Source: Klebsiella sp. BIGb0407
GTDB taxonomy: Bacteria; Pseudomonadota; Gammaproteobacteria; Enterobacterales; Enterobacteriaceae
DNA: 64,000 nucleotides
Assembly: GCF_024807845.1 (NCBI RefSeq)
Contig: NZ_JANUEQ010000008.1
Span: 62,001-126,000 of the forward strand
Direction: 5' to 3'
Position 1 is the first letter of the stretch. Each line of letters begins with the position of its first letter. Shown one piece after another: positions 32,533-41,693 of the stretch. The notes beneath the pieces are model-generated. The model ran no database searches. It worked only from the letters and a program-made list of their open reading frames with translations, and was not told the origin of the DNA. The position numbers and the translations under genes are program-made.

Positions 32533-34161
32533 ATGACGACTGCCAGACCCTTACTCGACGTTCACCACCTCGCCATTCACACTGATGCTGGATTACCGCT
32601 GGTCAAACCGTTTTCCCTGCAGGTGAATCGCCGTGAAATGGTGGCGCTGGTAGGGGAGTCAGGATCCGGTAAAACGCTGAGTTCACTGGCCCTGATGGGA
32701 TTGCTGCCGCCGGGTGTCAGTATGACGGGCGGTGAAGTCTGGCTGGCAGATAAGCAAATTGCCAGCCCGCAAGCAGAGTTCGACGCCTCGGTGCGGGGTG
32801 AACGGCTGGCAATGATTTTTCAGGAACCGATGACCAGCATGAACCCGGTGCTGAAAGTCGGTGAACAGATAGCTGAAGTGCTGGTGCGCCATCAGGGCAT
32901 AAACTGGAAGCAAGCGCACCGTGAAGCCATCGCTTTGCTGGATCGCGTGGGTATTTTGAAACCGGAGCAGAGAGCGAAACAGTATATCCACCAGCTTTCC
33001 GGCGGCATGCGTCAGCGGGTAATGATTGCCAGCGCCATCAGCTGTAAACCGTCGCTGCTGATTGCCGATGAACCGACCACCGCGCTGGATGTCACCATTC
33101 AGGCACAGATTCTGGCATTGCTGAAAGAATTACAGCAGGAAATGGAGATGGGTGTGCTGCTGATCACGCATGACCTGAGTTTAGTGGCGCGTTATGCCGA
33201 TCGTGCTTATGTTATGCATCAGGGAAATCTGGTGGAACAAGGACCGGTGGAAAAACTGCTTACCGATCCTCAGGAGAATTACACCCGCAAACTGATTGCT
33301 GCTTCTCAGCCTGAACCGCGCCCGGTTACGGCTGAAATTAGCGCGGAATCGCCTCTGGTTCGTCTGCGTGAACTGACCAAAAGCTATCCCCAGGCACAGC
33401 ACCTGCCATTCGTTCCGGCAAAACGCCATACGGTACTTTTCCCGACCTCGCTGGATATTCGTCGCGGTGAAATTCTCGGGCTGATCGGTGAGTCCGGTTC
33501 AGGGAAAACCACACTGGGAAGGGCTATTATTGGTCTGACGGAAACCGACAGCGGTGATATCGAATTTGACGGTGTTTCCCTGACCCGCGCCAGTCACTCC
33601 ACCCGGAAGAAAATACACAGACGCGCGCAGATTATCTTTCAGGATCCGTATGCCAGCCTGAATCCGAAAATAACCATCGGTGAGCAAATAGCTGAACCGC
33701 TGCGGGTCTATAAACTACGCCCTGCCGGGCAGATCCAGACGCGGGTAAATGAATTATTGAAGCTGGTGGGGCTGGAAGCACACCACGCCAGCCGGTTGCC
33801 AAGTGCCTTTTCAGGCGGTCAGCGTCAGCGCGTGGCGATTGCTCGCGCACTGGCGTTAGAGCCTGAACTGCTGGTGGCGGATGAAGCGGTGTCTGCGTTA
33901 GATCTCTCGGTTCGCGGGCAAATACTGGCGCTGCTGGATGAACTCCGCTGTAAGCTCGGCCTGACGGTGCTGTTTATCAGCCATGATCTTGCGGCGGTGA
34001 AACAGGTCTGTGACCGCGTTGTGGTGCTGTATCACGGCTACATTGTGGAAAGTGGATTGACTGCGCAGGTGCTGGGCGCACCACAACATGCCTATACACA
34101 AAAGTTGCTGGCAGCAGCGCCAGATATCATCGGTGCGCTGCAACTACGCAATGTCAGTTAA
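32533..34161 (+). CDS. Dipeptide/oligopeptide ABC transporter, fused double ATPase
   Basis: A 542-residue protein with two complete ABC ATPase domains in tandem, as in GsiA/YejF. Domain 1 has Walker A GESGSGKT, LSGGMRQRVMIA and LLIADEPTTALD. Domain 2 has GESGSGKT, FSGGQRQRVAIARAL and LLVADEAVSALD. Oligopeptide-transporter features include FQEPMTSMNPVLKVGEQ and FQDPYASLNPKITIGEQ. It lies on the plus strand at the far end of the cluster, convergent with the rhodanese gene (ends overlap by eight bases). The permeases and binding protein are on the opposite strand at 38.4-41.7 kb, so it is transcribed apart from its partners. Confidence 0.94.
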   Translation: MTTARPLLDVHHLAIHTDAGLPLVKPFSLQVNRREMVALVGESGSGKTLSSLALMGLLPPGVSMTGGEVWLADKQIASPQAEFDASVRGERLAMIFQEPMTSMNPVLKVGEQIAEVLVRHQGINWKQAHREAIALLDRVGILKPEQRAKQYIHQLSGGMRQRVMIASAISCKPSLLIADEPTTALDVTIQAQILALLKELQQEMEMGVLLITHDLSLVARYADRAYVMHQGNLVEQGPVEKLLTDPQENYTRKLIAASQPEPRPVTAEISAESPLVRLRELTKSYPQAQHLPFVPAKRHTVLFPTSLDIRRGEILGLIGESGSGKTTLGRAIIGLTETDSGDIEFDGVSLTRASHSTRKKIHRRAQIIFQDPYASLNPKITIGEQIAEPLRVYKLRPAGQIQTRVNELLKLVGLEAHHASRLPSAFSGGQRQRVAIARALALEPELLVADEAVSALDLSVRGQILALLDELRCKLGLTVLFISHDLAAVKQVCDRVVVLYHGYIVESGLTAQVLGAPQHAYTQKLLAAAPDIIGALQLRNVS

Positions 34162-35014
34162 AACCGGTCAGCAGGGGCAGTTCCGCATGTTCTGCCCATT
34201 CATGCCAGGAACCGACATAAATGGCCAGCTGCGAGTAACCTGCCAGTTGTAAGGCGATGAATACCGTGGCAGCACGAGCGCCCCGGTGGCAATAAATAAC
34301 CACCCGTTGGTCGGGTTGTAATCCCGCTTGTTCTGCGAGCTGACGAATTTCTTCGGCATCCCGAAACGCGCCGTTATGCACCACATCTTCCCAGAACAAC
34401 AAACGTGCACCGGGAATTCTTCCTGCGCGCTGACAACATTCATGTGCAAATTCACCGCTGAATTCTGACGGGCGCCGTACGTCGAGAATTTGTACCTCCG
34501 CTGCCAGCACTTCCGCTCGCGTTGCCGTTAGCGCGTTTAGCTGTGCAATGCGCGCACCGTCGTCAGCCCGGTAATCCGGGTTTTCAGCGCTCACTACCGC
34601 GCAGTTACCGCTTCCAGGCATAAGAGCCCCGCCTGCACGTTGCCAGGCCTCCAGCCCGCCGTCGAGTACCAGCGGCTGTTGGATACCACCGCACAGAGCA
34701 AACCATGCCCCGCGCGGGGAGCGCATACCGACCTGTTGTTCAAAGAAAATGGGAATAACGTTGTCACTGATATTTAGCGTCTGCCAGGCACGTTGAAAAG
34801 CATTAAGCAGGCTGCTTGCACCGGCTTCGGTACTGTCGGGAATAAAGTAATCATACACATTCAGATGGTGTGCACCTGGCAGAGTTGCGGCCTGCCACTG
34901 AGCGATTTCCCGCACATCAATCAGCGCAAATATCTCGCCTTTCTGGCGACGTTCAATAAGCTCTGTGGAACTGATAATGATGCCCGGCAAAGATAAAACT
35001 GAATAATCAGGCAA
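34154..35014 (-). CDS. Rhodanese-family sulfurtransferase, two domains
   Basis: About 286 residues with two rhodanese modules. The first (ALIDVREIAQWQAATLPGAHHLNVYDYF...PRGAWFALCGGIQQPLVLDGGLEAWQRAGG) lacks an active-site cysteine loop. The second (ILDVRRPSEFSGEF...GRIPGARLLFWEDVV...VVIYCHRGARAATVFIALQLAGY) keeps the catalytic cysteine in CHRGAR. This is the thiosulfate/3-mercaptopyruvate sulfurtransferase plan. No ATG fits, and I start at TTG 35014, ten bases after GGAG and just before the upstream stop, so translation is coupled. In this operon it could handle sulfur released by the PLP enzyme at 36007. Confidence 0.85.
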   Translation of the reverse strand: MPDYSVLSLPGIIISSTELIERRQKGEIFALIDVREIAQWQAATLPGAHHLNVYDYFIPDSTEAGASSLLNAFQRAWQTLNISDNVIPIFFEQQVGMRSPRGAWFALCGGIQQPLVLDGGLEAWQRAGGALMPGSGNCAVVSAENPDYRADDGARIAQLNALTATRAEVLAAEVQILDVRRPSEFSGEFAHECCQRAGRIPGARLLFWEDVVHNGAFRDAEEIRQLAEQAGLQPDQRVVIYCHRGARAATVFIALQLAGYSQLAIYVGSWHEWAEHAELPLLTGFN

Positions 35015-36002
35015 GGTAAAATGGCTCCGGAAAAAGCGGTAACAGTGTGCCGACTCCCTGTTGTTGCGCGCATGAAAGCATACGTGCCGCCAGGGCGATG
35101 TCGAAAACATTGAGACCAAACGAGGAGAAAAACACACTGTCATCCGGCGCAGGCTGCCAGCCATCGAACAGCAGATTGCTTAAATCGGCGTCCACGTGCT
35201 CTGGCGAAAAGTGTCCGGCGCGATACATCTGGAAAAGACTTTTGGCACTGGTTTCACAGAAATCTCCCCATAAATCGACGACGACTTTTGTCGAGCGGGC
35301 AATCGCTGCAAATGTTACTTCGTGATAACCAACCTGAATAATCAGCCGACCGGGGCGGATGACTTCTGTGCCCAGCAGAGGTTCTGCGGCGCTGGTACAG
35401 GTGACTACCGCATCGAAATCTTGCTCGCAGGCATGCTGTAAATCGGTGCTTCTGAGCAGCGGCCAGGGCAGTTTTTTGCAGTCAGTGGCAAAAGCAGAAG
35501 TACTGCGGCTCCACCAACTGACCTGTTTTAGATTGGGGAAAAGCTGTCGCAGCATATCGAGATGCGCGGTGGCCTGTACGCCGGTGCCGAGTAACAGAAT
35601 ACGTTGTACCGGGCGCGGCGCGGCATGGCGTAATGCCAGCGCTGAAACGGCTGCCGTGCGGGTGGCGGTCAGCACCGCGCTTTCCACCAGTCCGAGAGGC
35701 AGGCCGGTATCCGCGCAGTTAATCAGCGTCATCGCCATCGCCTGAGGCAGGCCGTCACGGGCATCCGGACGATGTGCCGTCCATTTCACGCCTGCGGCAT
35801 TGAAACGCCCGCCTACGAAAGCCGGCAGGGCGTAGGCTTTTCCCCGCGAACCCGCGAGGCTGACGTGGGTTTCCGCAGGCATCTGCGCCTTCAGCTGACG
35901 CATTAAGGTGATAACGTCAAACACATCATCCAGCGCGGCCTGCGCCAGAGTCCCGCCGAGCGCTATCACATCCTGCTGGCTCAGATAGCGAAAATCCTGC
36001 AT
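35007..36002 (-). CDS. Ornithine cyclodeaminase/mu-crystallin-family protein
   Basis: A 331-residue NAD(P)-dependent protein. The N-terminal dimer/substrate part is FRYLSQQDVIALGG...ALPAFVGGRFNAAGVKWTAHRPDARDGLPQAMAMTLINCADTGLPLGLVESAVLTATRTAAVSALALRHAA. It is followed by a Rossmann segment RILLLGTGVQATAHLDML...VVTCTSAAEPLLG and later QVGYHEVTF and SVFFSSFGLNVFDIALAARML. The family contains true cyclodeaminases, ketimine reductases and dehydrogenases acting on N-linked amino acids. ATG 36002 lies four bases after the upstream stop. Its place beside a C-S lyase-like enzyme suggests ketimine or imino-acid reduction, which is inference. Confidence 0.88.
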   Translation of the reverse strand: MQDFRYLSQQDVIALGGTLAQAALDDVFDVITLMRQLKAQMPAETHVSLAGSRGKAYALPAFVGGRFNAAGVKWTAHRPDARDGLPQAMAMTLINCADTGLPLGLVESAVLTATRTAAVSALALRHAAPRPVQRILLLGTGVQATAHLDMLRQLFPNLKQVSWWSRSTSAFATDCKKLPWPLLRSTDLQHACEQDFDAVVTCTSAAEPLLGTEVIRPGRLIIQVGYHEVTFAAIARSTKVVVDLWGDFCETSAKSLFQMYRAGHFSPEHVDADLSNLLFDGWQPAPDDSVFFSSFGLNVFDIALAARMLSCAQQQGVGTLLPLFPEPFYLA

Positions 36003-36006
36003 GAAC

Positions 36007-37005
36007 TCAGTGCTCCAGTAAAGTCTGTGCAAAGGGATACAGGGCGGGTGAACCGCCACAATGCACGAAAATCACCCGGGATCCGGCGCTGATTTTGCCT
36101 TGCTCAACCAGGCTGATTAGCCCGTGCATCGCTTTACCCGTGTAGACTGGATCCAGCAGTAACCCTTCAGCCTGTGCGACGCGATAAATGGCATTGATAC
36201 CACCTTCAGAGGGTATACCGTACGCGGTGCCGACAAATTCATCTTCAATCCAGATGTCTTCCGGCGTCCAGTTTTGCGGCCATTCCAGCAAATCAGCGCA
36301 ATCCTGTGCCATAGTGGAAATACGGGTCTGGAACCATTCCGCTTTGGCACTGACGCTGATGCCAACGATTTTGGTTTCCGGCCAGTATTTACGTGCGCCG
36401 ACATAGAGCCCGGCAAGGGTGCCACCGGAACCAGTCGGGGCAACAATCACCTCTGGCGGCAGCTGGTTGCGTTCTTTGAGCTGGGCATCCATTTCTTCAA
36501 TAGCGCGCACATAGCCCAGGGCACCCAGCGGCGTGGCACCACCCAGCGGGATAATCAGCGCTTTTTCACCACGCATCTGGGCCGCATCAGCATGGGCATT
36601 CATCGCCCCTTCAATCTGAGTGAAATAGCCATCGGGGTCGAGAAACTCCAGCTCAGCGCCGAACAGCTTATCGAGCAGAAGGTTGCCCTGATAGACTGCA
36701 GGCGGGTTGCCGCGCAGTACCAGCACTGGTTTCATGCCGAACTTACGCGCCGCGGCGGCTACCATCCGCGCGTGGTTAGACTGATGTCCGCCGGTGGTGA
36801 TGACTACATTCACCTGCTTACGACAGGCATCAGCCATCAGATATTCCAGTTTACGGACTTTGTTGCCACCGCCGCCGAAACCGGTGTAATCATCACGTTT
36901 GATATCCAGTGTGATGCCGAGTGAATCGCCCAGAGTGGGCAGACTTTCCAGCGGCGTAGGGAAGAATCCCAGTGAAACACGTTCAAAATCATCTGCTTGT
37001 TTCAT
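36007..37005 (-). CDS. D-cysteine desulfhydrase / ACC deaminase-family PLP enzyme
   Basis: A 332-residue fold-type II PLP enzyme. It has FFPTPLESLPTLGDSLGITLDIKRDDYTGFGGGGNKVRKLEYL with the Schiff-base lysine in GGNKVRK, TTGGHQSNHARMVAAAARKFG, the phosphate-binding APTGSGGTLAGLYVG, and GIPSEGGINAIYRVAQAEGLLLDPVYTGKAMHGL. It is closest in my memory to DcyD/YedO, which releases sulfide, pyruvate and ammonia from D-cysteine; ACC deaminase activity in the family needs specific residues that I cannot verify. Sulfide production would fit the downstream rhodanese. Confidence 0.88.
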   Translation of the reverse strand: MKQADDFERVSLGFFPTPLESLPTLGDSLGITLDIKRDDYTGFGGGGNKVRKLEYLMADACRKQVNVVITTGGHQSNHARMVAAAARKFGMKPVLVLRGNPPAVYQGNLLLDKLFGAELEFLDPDGYFTQIEGAMNAHADAAQMRGEKALIIPLGGATPLGALGYVRAIEEMDAQLKERNQLPPEVIVAPTGSGGTLAGLYVGARKYWPETKIVGISVSAKAEWFQTRISTMAQDCADLLEWPQNWTPEDIWIEDEFVGTAYGIPSEGGINAIYRVAQAEGLLLDPVYTGKAMHGLISLVEQGKISAGSRVIFVHCGGSPALYPFAQTLLEH

Positions 37006-37068
37006 TATAATTTTCCTGGTGCTTATCGTTTAAAACTTTCCCGGACGTTGACGCAAGGCCTCGCCAGA

Positions 37069-38451
37069 TTATTCAGGCAAGGCAGAAAAAGAGGTGTCGT
37101 GGGTATAACAATGAATCCAGTCGATAACGGATTGCTGAAAACGCTCCAGCCCGCGCAGGGTGACAAATTCATTCACGCCGTGAGCATTGCCGCCGTGGCC
37201 GAGACCACCAATCAGAAAAGCGGGAGCGATGCGGGCAAAGGTATATGCCGGTGCGCAACCGGGTGCCCAGGGCCAGATTTGTGGTGTCGCGCCCTGGGCC
37301 TGATAGCTGGCGAGCAGGGCATCGACGCCGGGGCTGTTGCGTGGAAAACGGTGGCCGGGATAACTGTCATCCAGTTCAAGTTCCACACCTTCAAATTCCG
37401 GTTGGCTGAGCTTCTGGTGGATTGCTGTCAGCAGGGTTTCACCGTCAATATCCGGCGGTACGCGCAGCGCCAGTTCTGCACTGGCACTATGGGGGATAAC
37501 TCCTCGAGCTTGCTGTGGGGAGCTATAGATTTCTGAAATATTCAATACCGCACCGTTAATCAGCTGTTGCAGGCAGGACAGGGTATCGCCGCTCACTGAT
37601 AAGGTTTCGCTGCGGCGAAAGTGCAACTCATCACTGATACTGAATTGTTCAGCCAGCTTACGCAGCAATTGATTAGCAGGTTCATCGATGGCATGACGAA
37701 CGATCACGCCGCTGTCTTCGGCAGGCGCAATAGCCTGAAGGGCATGAACCAGCCGCCATACCGGATTAGCAATCCAGTTAGCGTTGCTGCCGTGGATTGC
37801 CGCATGAGGTCCGCCCCATGCGCCGCCTTTGATCCGTAAACGGCCGCCGCTCAGCCCACTGAACCCCAGGTAGACACGGGGCTCACCGCCGCTGTATTCG
37901 CACAGTGACGGGAAAAATACCGCACCTGCGGACGGCACCGGGCAGGGTTCCTGCGCCAGATAACGACGTAACCGACCGCTGCCAGTTTCTTCCTCACCCT
38001 CGAGAATGATTTCGAGATTAACCTCCAGCTGGCCTGAATCACATAGCGACTTTACCGCCATCAGCATGCCCGCCAGCGGCCCTTTATTGTTCTCAGCACC
38101 GCGTGCGATATAGACTGCACCGGTTCCCGGCCATTCGGTGATACCGCCGGTAAAAGGCGAAAACTCCCAGCCCTCCTCGGTGGCGGGCATCACGTCGTAC
38201 ATGTTGTATAACACCAGGGTTTTTGCCGCCTGACGATCAATACGCATATGCACCAGTGGGGGGATGTTTTCGTCGAGCTGTACGCTGACCGGCAATACTG
38301 GCATACCCTGCAGGTGCTGGAGGATCCACTCTTCCAGAAACTGCGCCAGTGCACGTTGCTGACCGAGCTGGCCGGAAACGCTGACGAACGGCGTCATCGT
38401 GTTGAGTAAATCGAGCGTCGATTGTAGTGACGGGGAAATTATATCTGTCAC
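37069..38451 (-). CDS. M20-family peptidase-like protein with altered metal ligands
   Basis: A 460-residue M20/M25/M40-type protein. The fold is clear: TLVLYNMYDVMPATEEGWEFSPF, RGAENNKGPLAGMLMAVKSL, LEIILEGEEETGSGRL, a dimerisation domain (VYLGFSGLSGGRLRIKGGAWGGPHAAIHGSNANWIANPVWRLVHALQAI) and a C-terminal GHGGNAHGVNEFV. Compared with the usual GHYD and ADDKG motifs, the first metal histidine is methionine (NMYD) and the bridging aspartate is asparagine (ENNKG). The next acidic ligand also appears missing, while the catalytic EE pair and last histidine remain. The GTG start overlaps the permease stop (GTGA). It may be a non-canonical hydrolase or a binding protein. Confidence 0.85.
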   Translation of the reverse strand: MTDIISPSLQSTLDLLNTMTPFVSVSGQLGQQRALAQFLEEWILQHLQGMPVLPVSVQLDENIPPLVHMRIDRQAAKTLVLYNMYDVMPATEEGWEFSPFTGGITEWPGTGAVYIARGAENNKGPLAGMLMAVKSLCDSGQLEVNLEIILEGEEETGSGRLRRYLAQEPCPVPSAGAVFFPSLCEYSGGEPRVYLGFSGLSGGRLRIKGGAWGGPHAAIHGSNANWIANPVWRLVHALQAIAPAEDSGVIVRHAIDEPANQLLRKLAEQFSISDELHFRRSETLSVSGDTLSCLQQLINGAVLNISEIYSSPQQARGVIPHSASAELALRVPPDIDGETLLTAIHQKLSQPEFEGVELELDDSYPGHRFPRNSPGVDALLASYQAQGATPQIWPWAPGCAPAYTFARIAPAFLIGGLGHGGNAHGVNEFVTLRGLERFQQSVIDWIHCYTHDTSFSALPE

Positions 38452-39362
38452 AGGCGGATCCTCGGGTTGAGTACCACGTAGAGCAAATCGATAATCAGGT
38501 TGATGCCGACAAACACCGCTGCTGCGAGCAGTACAATGGCCTGTACCAGCGGGAAATCGCGGTTCTGAATAGCCTGAACCGCGAGGCGGCCGATACCCGG
38601 CCAGGCAAAAATAATTTCAGTCACCAGCGCACCGCCAAGCAGGGAAGCAAAATACATGCCCTGCACGGTTATCACCGGGATTAGTGCATTACGTAAACCG
38701 TGGCGGACGATAATGCGCCATTGGCTAAGCCCTTTGGCGCGAGCGGTGCGGATGTAATCTTGTTGCAGAACGTCAATCAGACTGGCACGGATCAGTCGCG
38801 CAATGGCACTCATATAATAGGCGCCGAGACTAATAGCTGGCATTACCAGCTGACTGGCGCTGCCATAGCCGCTGGAGGGTAACCAGCGCAGATTGAGACT
38901 GAAAACGATGATTAATAGCAAGCCAAGCCAGAATACCGGCACTGCCTGGCCACTGAATGCCAGCAGGCGCGCGACTAAATCCCAGGGGGTGTTCTGATAT
39001 AACGCGCTGACGATGCCGAGCAGCAAACCGACGATAGTGCTCCAGATTAAGGCGGTGCAGGCCAGCAGCAGGGTGGCTGGAACGCGCTGGCCAATAAGTT
39101 CGGTAACCGGCTGGCTGTAGCGTAGCGACTCCCCCAGATTGCCCTGTAGAACGTCAGTTAAATAGTGCCAGTACTGCCAGGGTAGCGAGCGGTCAAATCC
39201 CATACTGTGGCGGAAATTGTCTATTTCTTGCTGACTGGAGCCCGGCGGCATCATCACCGCCGCCGGGTCGCCGGTCAGGTGCAGGCTATAGAAAATCAGC
39301 AGCGATACGCCAAACATGACCAGCACTGACTGACCGAGACGTTGCAAAATATAGCGCAGCAT
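38448..39362 (-). CDS. Dipeptide ABC transporter permease (DppB-type)
   Basis: A 304-residue inner-membrane permease. It begins MLRYILQRLGQSVLVMFGVSLLIFYSLHLTGDPAA, then GFDRSLPWQYWHYLTDVLQGNLGESLRYSQPV, the coupling-loop EAA region RLIRASLIDVLQQDYIRTARAKGLSQWRIIVRHGLRNALIPVITVQGM, and FAWPGIGRLAVQAIQNRDFPLVQAIVLL. All are typical of DppB/OppB/GsiC. I start at ATG 39362, one base after the stop of the preceding permease gene; the longer in-frame start at 39422 would overlap it. It pairs with the DppC-type permease. Confidence 0.93.
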   Translation of the reverse strand: MLRYILQRLGQSVLVMFGVSLLIFYSLHLTGDPAAVMMPPGSSQQEIDNFRHSMGFDRSLPWQYWHYLTDVLQGNLGESLRYSQPVTELIGQRVPATLLLACTALIWSTIVGLLLGIVSALYQNTPWDLVARLLAFSGQAVPVFWLGLLLIIVFSLNLRWLPSSGYGSASQLVMPAISLGAYYMSAIARLIRASLIDVLQQDYIRTARAKGLSQWRIIVRHGLRNALIPVITVQGMYFASLLGGALVTEIIFAWPGIGRLAVQAIQNRDFPLVQAIVLLAAAVFVGINLIIDLLYVVLNPRIRL

Positions 39363-39363
39363 A

Positions 39364-40209
39364 TCAGTCGATCCTCGTGTGGGTTTTACGCAACAGGCTG
39401 TCGCCGAGCAGATTGCAGCCAATCACCAGGGCAGCAATCACCAGTCCTGGATAGAGCACCAGCCACTGGGCGAGCAGCATATAGGATCGGCCTTCACCGA
39501 TAAGATTACCCAGCGTCGGTGTCGGGGGCTGAATGCCCATGCCGAGAAAACCAATCGAGGCCTCCAGCACAATCAGCCGTGGAATATCCAGCGTCAGCAA
39601 CACAATCAGCGGGGTCATCAGATTGGGGAGGACATGGCGTAGCAAAATGCGAGGGGTGGAAAATCCCATCGCTTTGACCGATTCTATAAATTCCAGCTCG
39701 CGGATTTCCAGCGTTTTGGCGCGGGCGACACGAGCATAAATAGCCCAGCTGGTCACCCCCATGATTAAGATGATATTGGTCAGCGATGCGCCAAACAGGG
39801 CCATCACTAATAAGATCAGCAGGATAAACGGCACCGCTAGCTGAATATCCATCAGCCGCATAATAATTGCGTCGAGCCAGCCACCGGCATAACCGGCAAT
39901 CATACCCAACACCGAACCAATGACTGCGGCGATGATGCCAGCCAGTAATACCACCGTCAGCGAAAGCCGCGTACCGGATAAAATACGTGACAGTAAATCA
40001 CGCCCCAGCTGATCGGTTCCCAGCAGATGATGTCCCCCCGGTGGCGAAAAGGCGGCGGCCAGATCGTTCGTCAGCGGATCCGGCAGGGGCAGCCACGGCG
40101 CCAGCAGCGCCGGGACAATCACCAGTAGCAACAACAGTCCGCCGAGGAGTCCGTCGCCATAAAATCGGCGGCGTGGCTTCCTTTGCAGGGGAGTACGCAG
40201 CAAAATCAT
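39364..40209 (-). CDS. Dipeptide ABC transporter permease (DppC-type)
   Basis: A 281-residue permease. The N-terminal helix is followed by LPLPDPLTNDLAAAFSPPGGHHLLGTDQLGRDLLSRILSGTRLSLTVVLLAG, the EAA coupling loop ARVARAKTLEIRELEFIESVKAMGFSTPRILLRHVLPNLMTPLIVLLT and the family end FLGMGIQPPTPTLGNLIGEGRSYMLLAQWLVLYPGLVIAALVIGCNLLGDSLL. Its ATG overlaps the stop of the binding-protein gene (ATGA), so translation is coupled. The GTDQLGRDLLSR segment is the DppC/OppC/GsiD hallmark. Confidence 0.94.
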   Translation of the reverse strand: MILLRTPLQRKPRRRFYGDGLLGGLLLLLVIVPALLAPWLPLPDPLTNDLAAAFSPPGGHHLLGTDQLGRDLLSRILSGTRLSLTVVLLAGIIAAVIGSVLGMIAGYAGGWLDAIIMRLMDIQLAVPFILLILLVMALFGASLTNIILIMGVTSWAIYARVARAKTLEIRELEFIESVKAMGFSTPRILLRHVLPNLMTPLIVLLTLDIPRLIVLEASIGFLGMGIQPPTPTLGNLIGEGRSYMLLAQWLVLYPGLVIAALVIGCNLLGDSLLRKTHTRID

Positions 40210-41693
40210 TTAATCCTCAGGTCAAACAGCGGGATCCGTGCATCGGCGCGGCCAGTAAAGGTGACATTGTCAGCGTGGGCATACAGGGAATCTTCTTTGT
40301 ATAGCGGAATAAGCGGCTGCTGCTGGACAACAACTTGCTGTATCTGCTGCAAAATTTTCTCACGTTTGGCTGGGTCAACCGTGATGCGGCTGCTGTTGAG
40401 CAGGGCATCCAGTTCCGGTGAACTCACCGTAGAATAGGGCTCGCCGGAATGCAGAATCGGATAGAGTGCGGCATCGGCGTCCAGTGTCTGGGTTGAGCCC
40501 CAGGCCAGCATATAGACAGGTGCCTGCTTCTGGGCTGCAACTTGCTGGGTATAAACCGACCACTCCGGAACTTCGAGTTCGGCTTTCACGCCGATTGCAG
40601 CCAGATCCTGGACAATCGCCTGTGCGACGTCTGCGCTGGCAATATAGCGGCGTGGTGCCTGGAAGCGCAGGGTGAAACCTTCCGGATATCCGGCTTCGGC
40701 CAGCAGGGATTTCGCTTTATTGATGTCCTGTACGGGTGCAGAAATCGCGTCATAGCCAAAATCTTTCGGCCCCGCCATAGTGCCAGTCGGCGTGCCGAAA
40801 CCGCGCAGCAAATCCTGAGTATAGGCTGCGCGGTTCAATGCCAGCGATAGCGCCTGACGGACGCGTACATCATTCAGCGGCTTTTGTGAGTTCTTCAGCC
40901 CGAGATAAATGGTCAGGCCGCCATTTTTTACCTGCTCAAGATGTATACCCGGTTTGTTTTTCAGTACCGGAACCAGATCGGCGGGCACGCCCTCAATCAG
41001 CTGTACTTCGCCGGTCAGCAGAGCAGTTATACGTCCGGTGGCTTCCGGGACAGGCCGCCAGGTGACGGTATCGATGCTGGGTTTACCGCGCCAGTAATCC
41101 GGATTAGCCTGCATCACTACTTTTTCATCGGGAATAAACGCGTCGAGAATATAGGCCCCGGAGCCGACCGGTTTACGCGCAAATTCAGCAGCACCGACTT
41201 TGGTGACGTAGGCCGGGGGCACAATATAGGTCGGGTAGCGGCTCATGCGTGTCGGTAGTAACGGATCCGGGCCTGTGGTGTGGATCTTCACCTGATGATC
41301 CCCCGTGACTTCTACTGATTTTATGGTACGAATATAGGAAATAGTCGGAGCGTGATTGGCCGGATCGAGAATACGGTCGATAGAGAATTTCACTGCCTTA
41401 GCATCGACCGGCTCGCCGTTGCTGAATTTAACCCCTGGGCGCAGCTGGAACTCCCAGGTGGTATCGTCCAGCGGTTTCCAGCTGGTCGCGAGCCCCGGCT
41501 GTAGCTGCATACTGGCATCGCGCAATACCAGGGTATCGAAGAGGTTATCCACGAGTGTGGCAGATTCCTTCAGGAAGCCCGGATCCATTGCCGTAGCGGA
41601 CGTCGGTTGGGCTATCACCAGTTCAGAGGCAAAAGCCGGTGTCAGGCCGATCAGCAGAGCAAGTGAAGCCAGTTTAAAGGCAGGTATTCTCAT
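40206..41693 (-). CDS. Periplasmic peptide-binding protein (SBP family 5)
   Basis: A 495-residue solute-binding protein with Sec signal MRIPAFKLASLALLIGLTPAFA. It has cluster-5 features: LVDNLFDTLVLRDASMQLQPGLATSWKPLDDTTWEFQLRPGVKFSNGEPVDAKAVKFSIDRI, GSGAYILDAFIPDEKVVMQANPDYWRGKPSIDTV, LNDVRVRQALSLALNRAAYTQDLL and QQQPLIPLYKEDSLYAHADNV. ATG 41693 lies eight bases after GGAAAG and is preferred to an in-frame start at 41759. It resembles GsiB/DppA-like proteins, but glutathione versus dipeptide cannot be decided. It is the first gene of the minus-strand operon, divergent from the GntR gene. Confidence 0.93.
   Translation of the reverse strand: MRIPAFKLASLALLIGLTPAFASELVIAQPTSATAMDPGFLKESATLVDNLFDTLVLRDASMQLQPGLATSWKPLDDTTWEFQLRPGVKFSNGEPVDAKAVKFSIDRILDPANHAPTISYIRTIKSVEVTGDHQVKIHTTGPDPLLPTRMSRYPTYIVPPAYVTKVGAAEFARKPVGSGAYILDAFIPDEKVVMQANPDYWRGKPSIDTVTWRPVPEATGRITALLTGEVQLIEGVPADLVPVLKNKPGIHLEQVKNGGLTIYLGLKNSQKPLNDVRVRQALSLALNRAAYTQDLLRGFGTPTGTMAGPKDFGYDAISAPVQDINKAKSLLAEAGYPEGFTLRFQAPRRYIASADVAQAIVQDLAAIGVKAELEVPEWSVYTQQVAAQKQAPVYMLAWGSTQTLDADAALYPILHSGEPYSTVSSPELDALLNSSRITVDPAKREKILQQIQQVVVQQQPLIPLYKEDSLYAHADNVTFTGRADARIPLFDLRIK

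Noticed and set aside
35007..37005. Cyclodeaminase-like plus PLP gene pair as ectoine-degradation eutC/eutB
   Set aside because: The PLP protein is of the D-cysteine desulfhydrase type, not threonine-dehydratase type, and no other ectoine genes are present.
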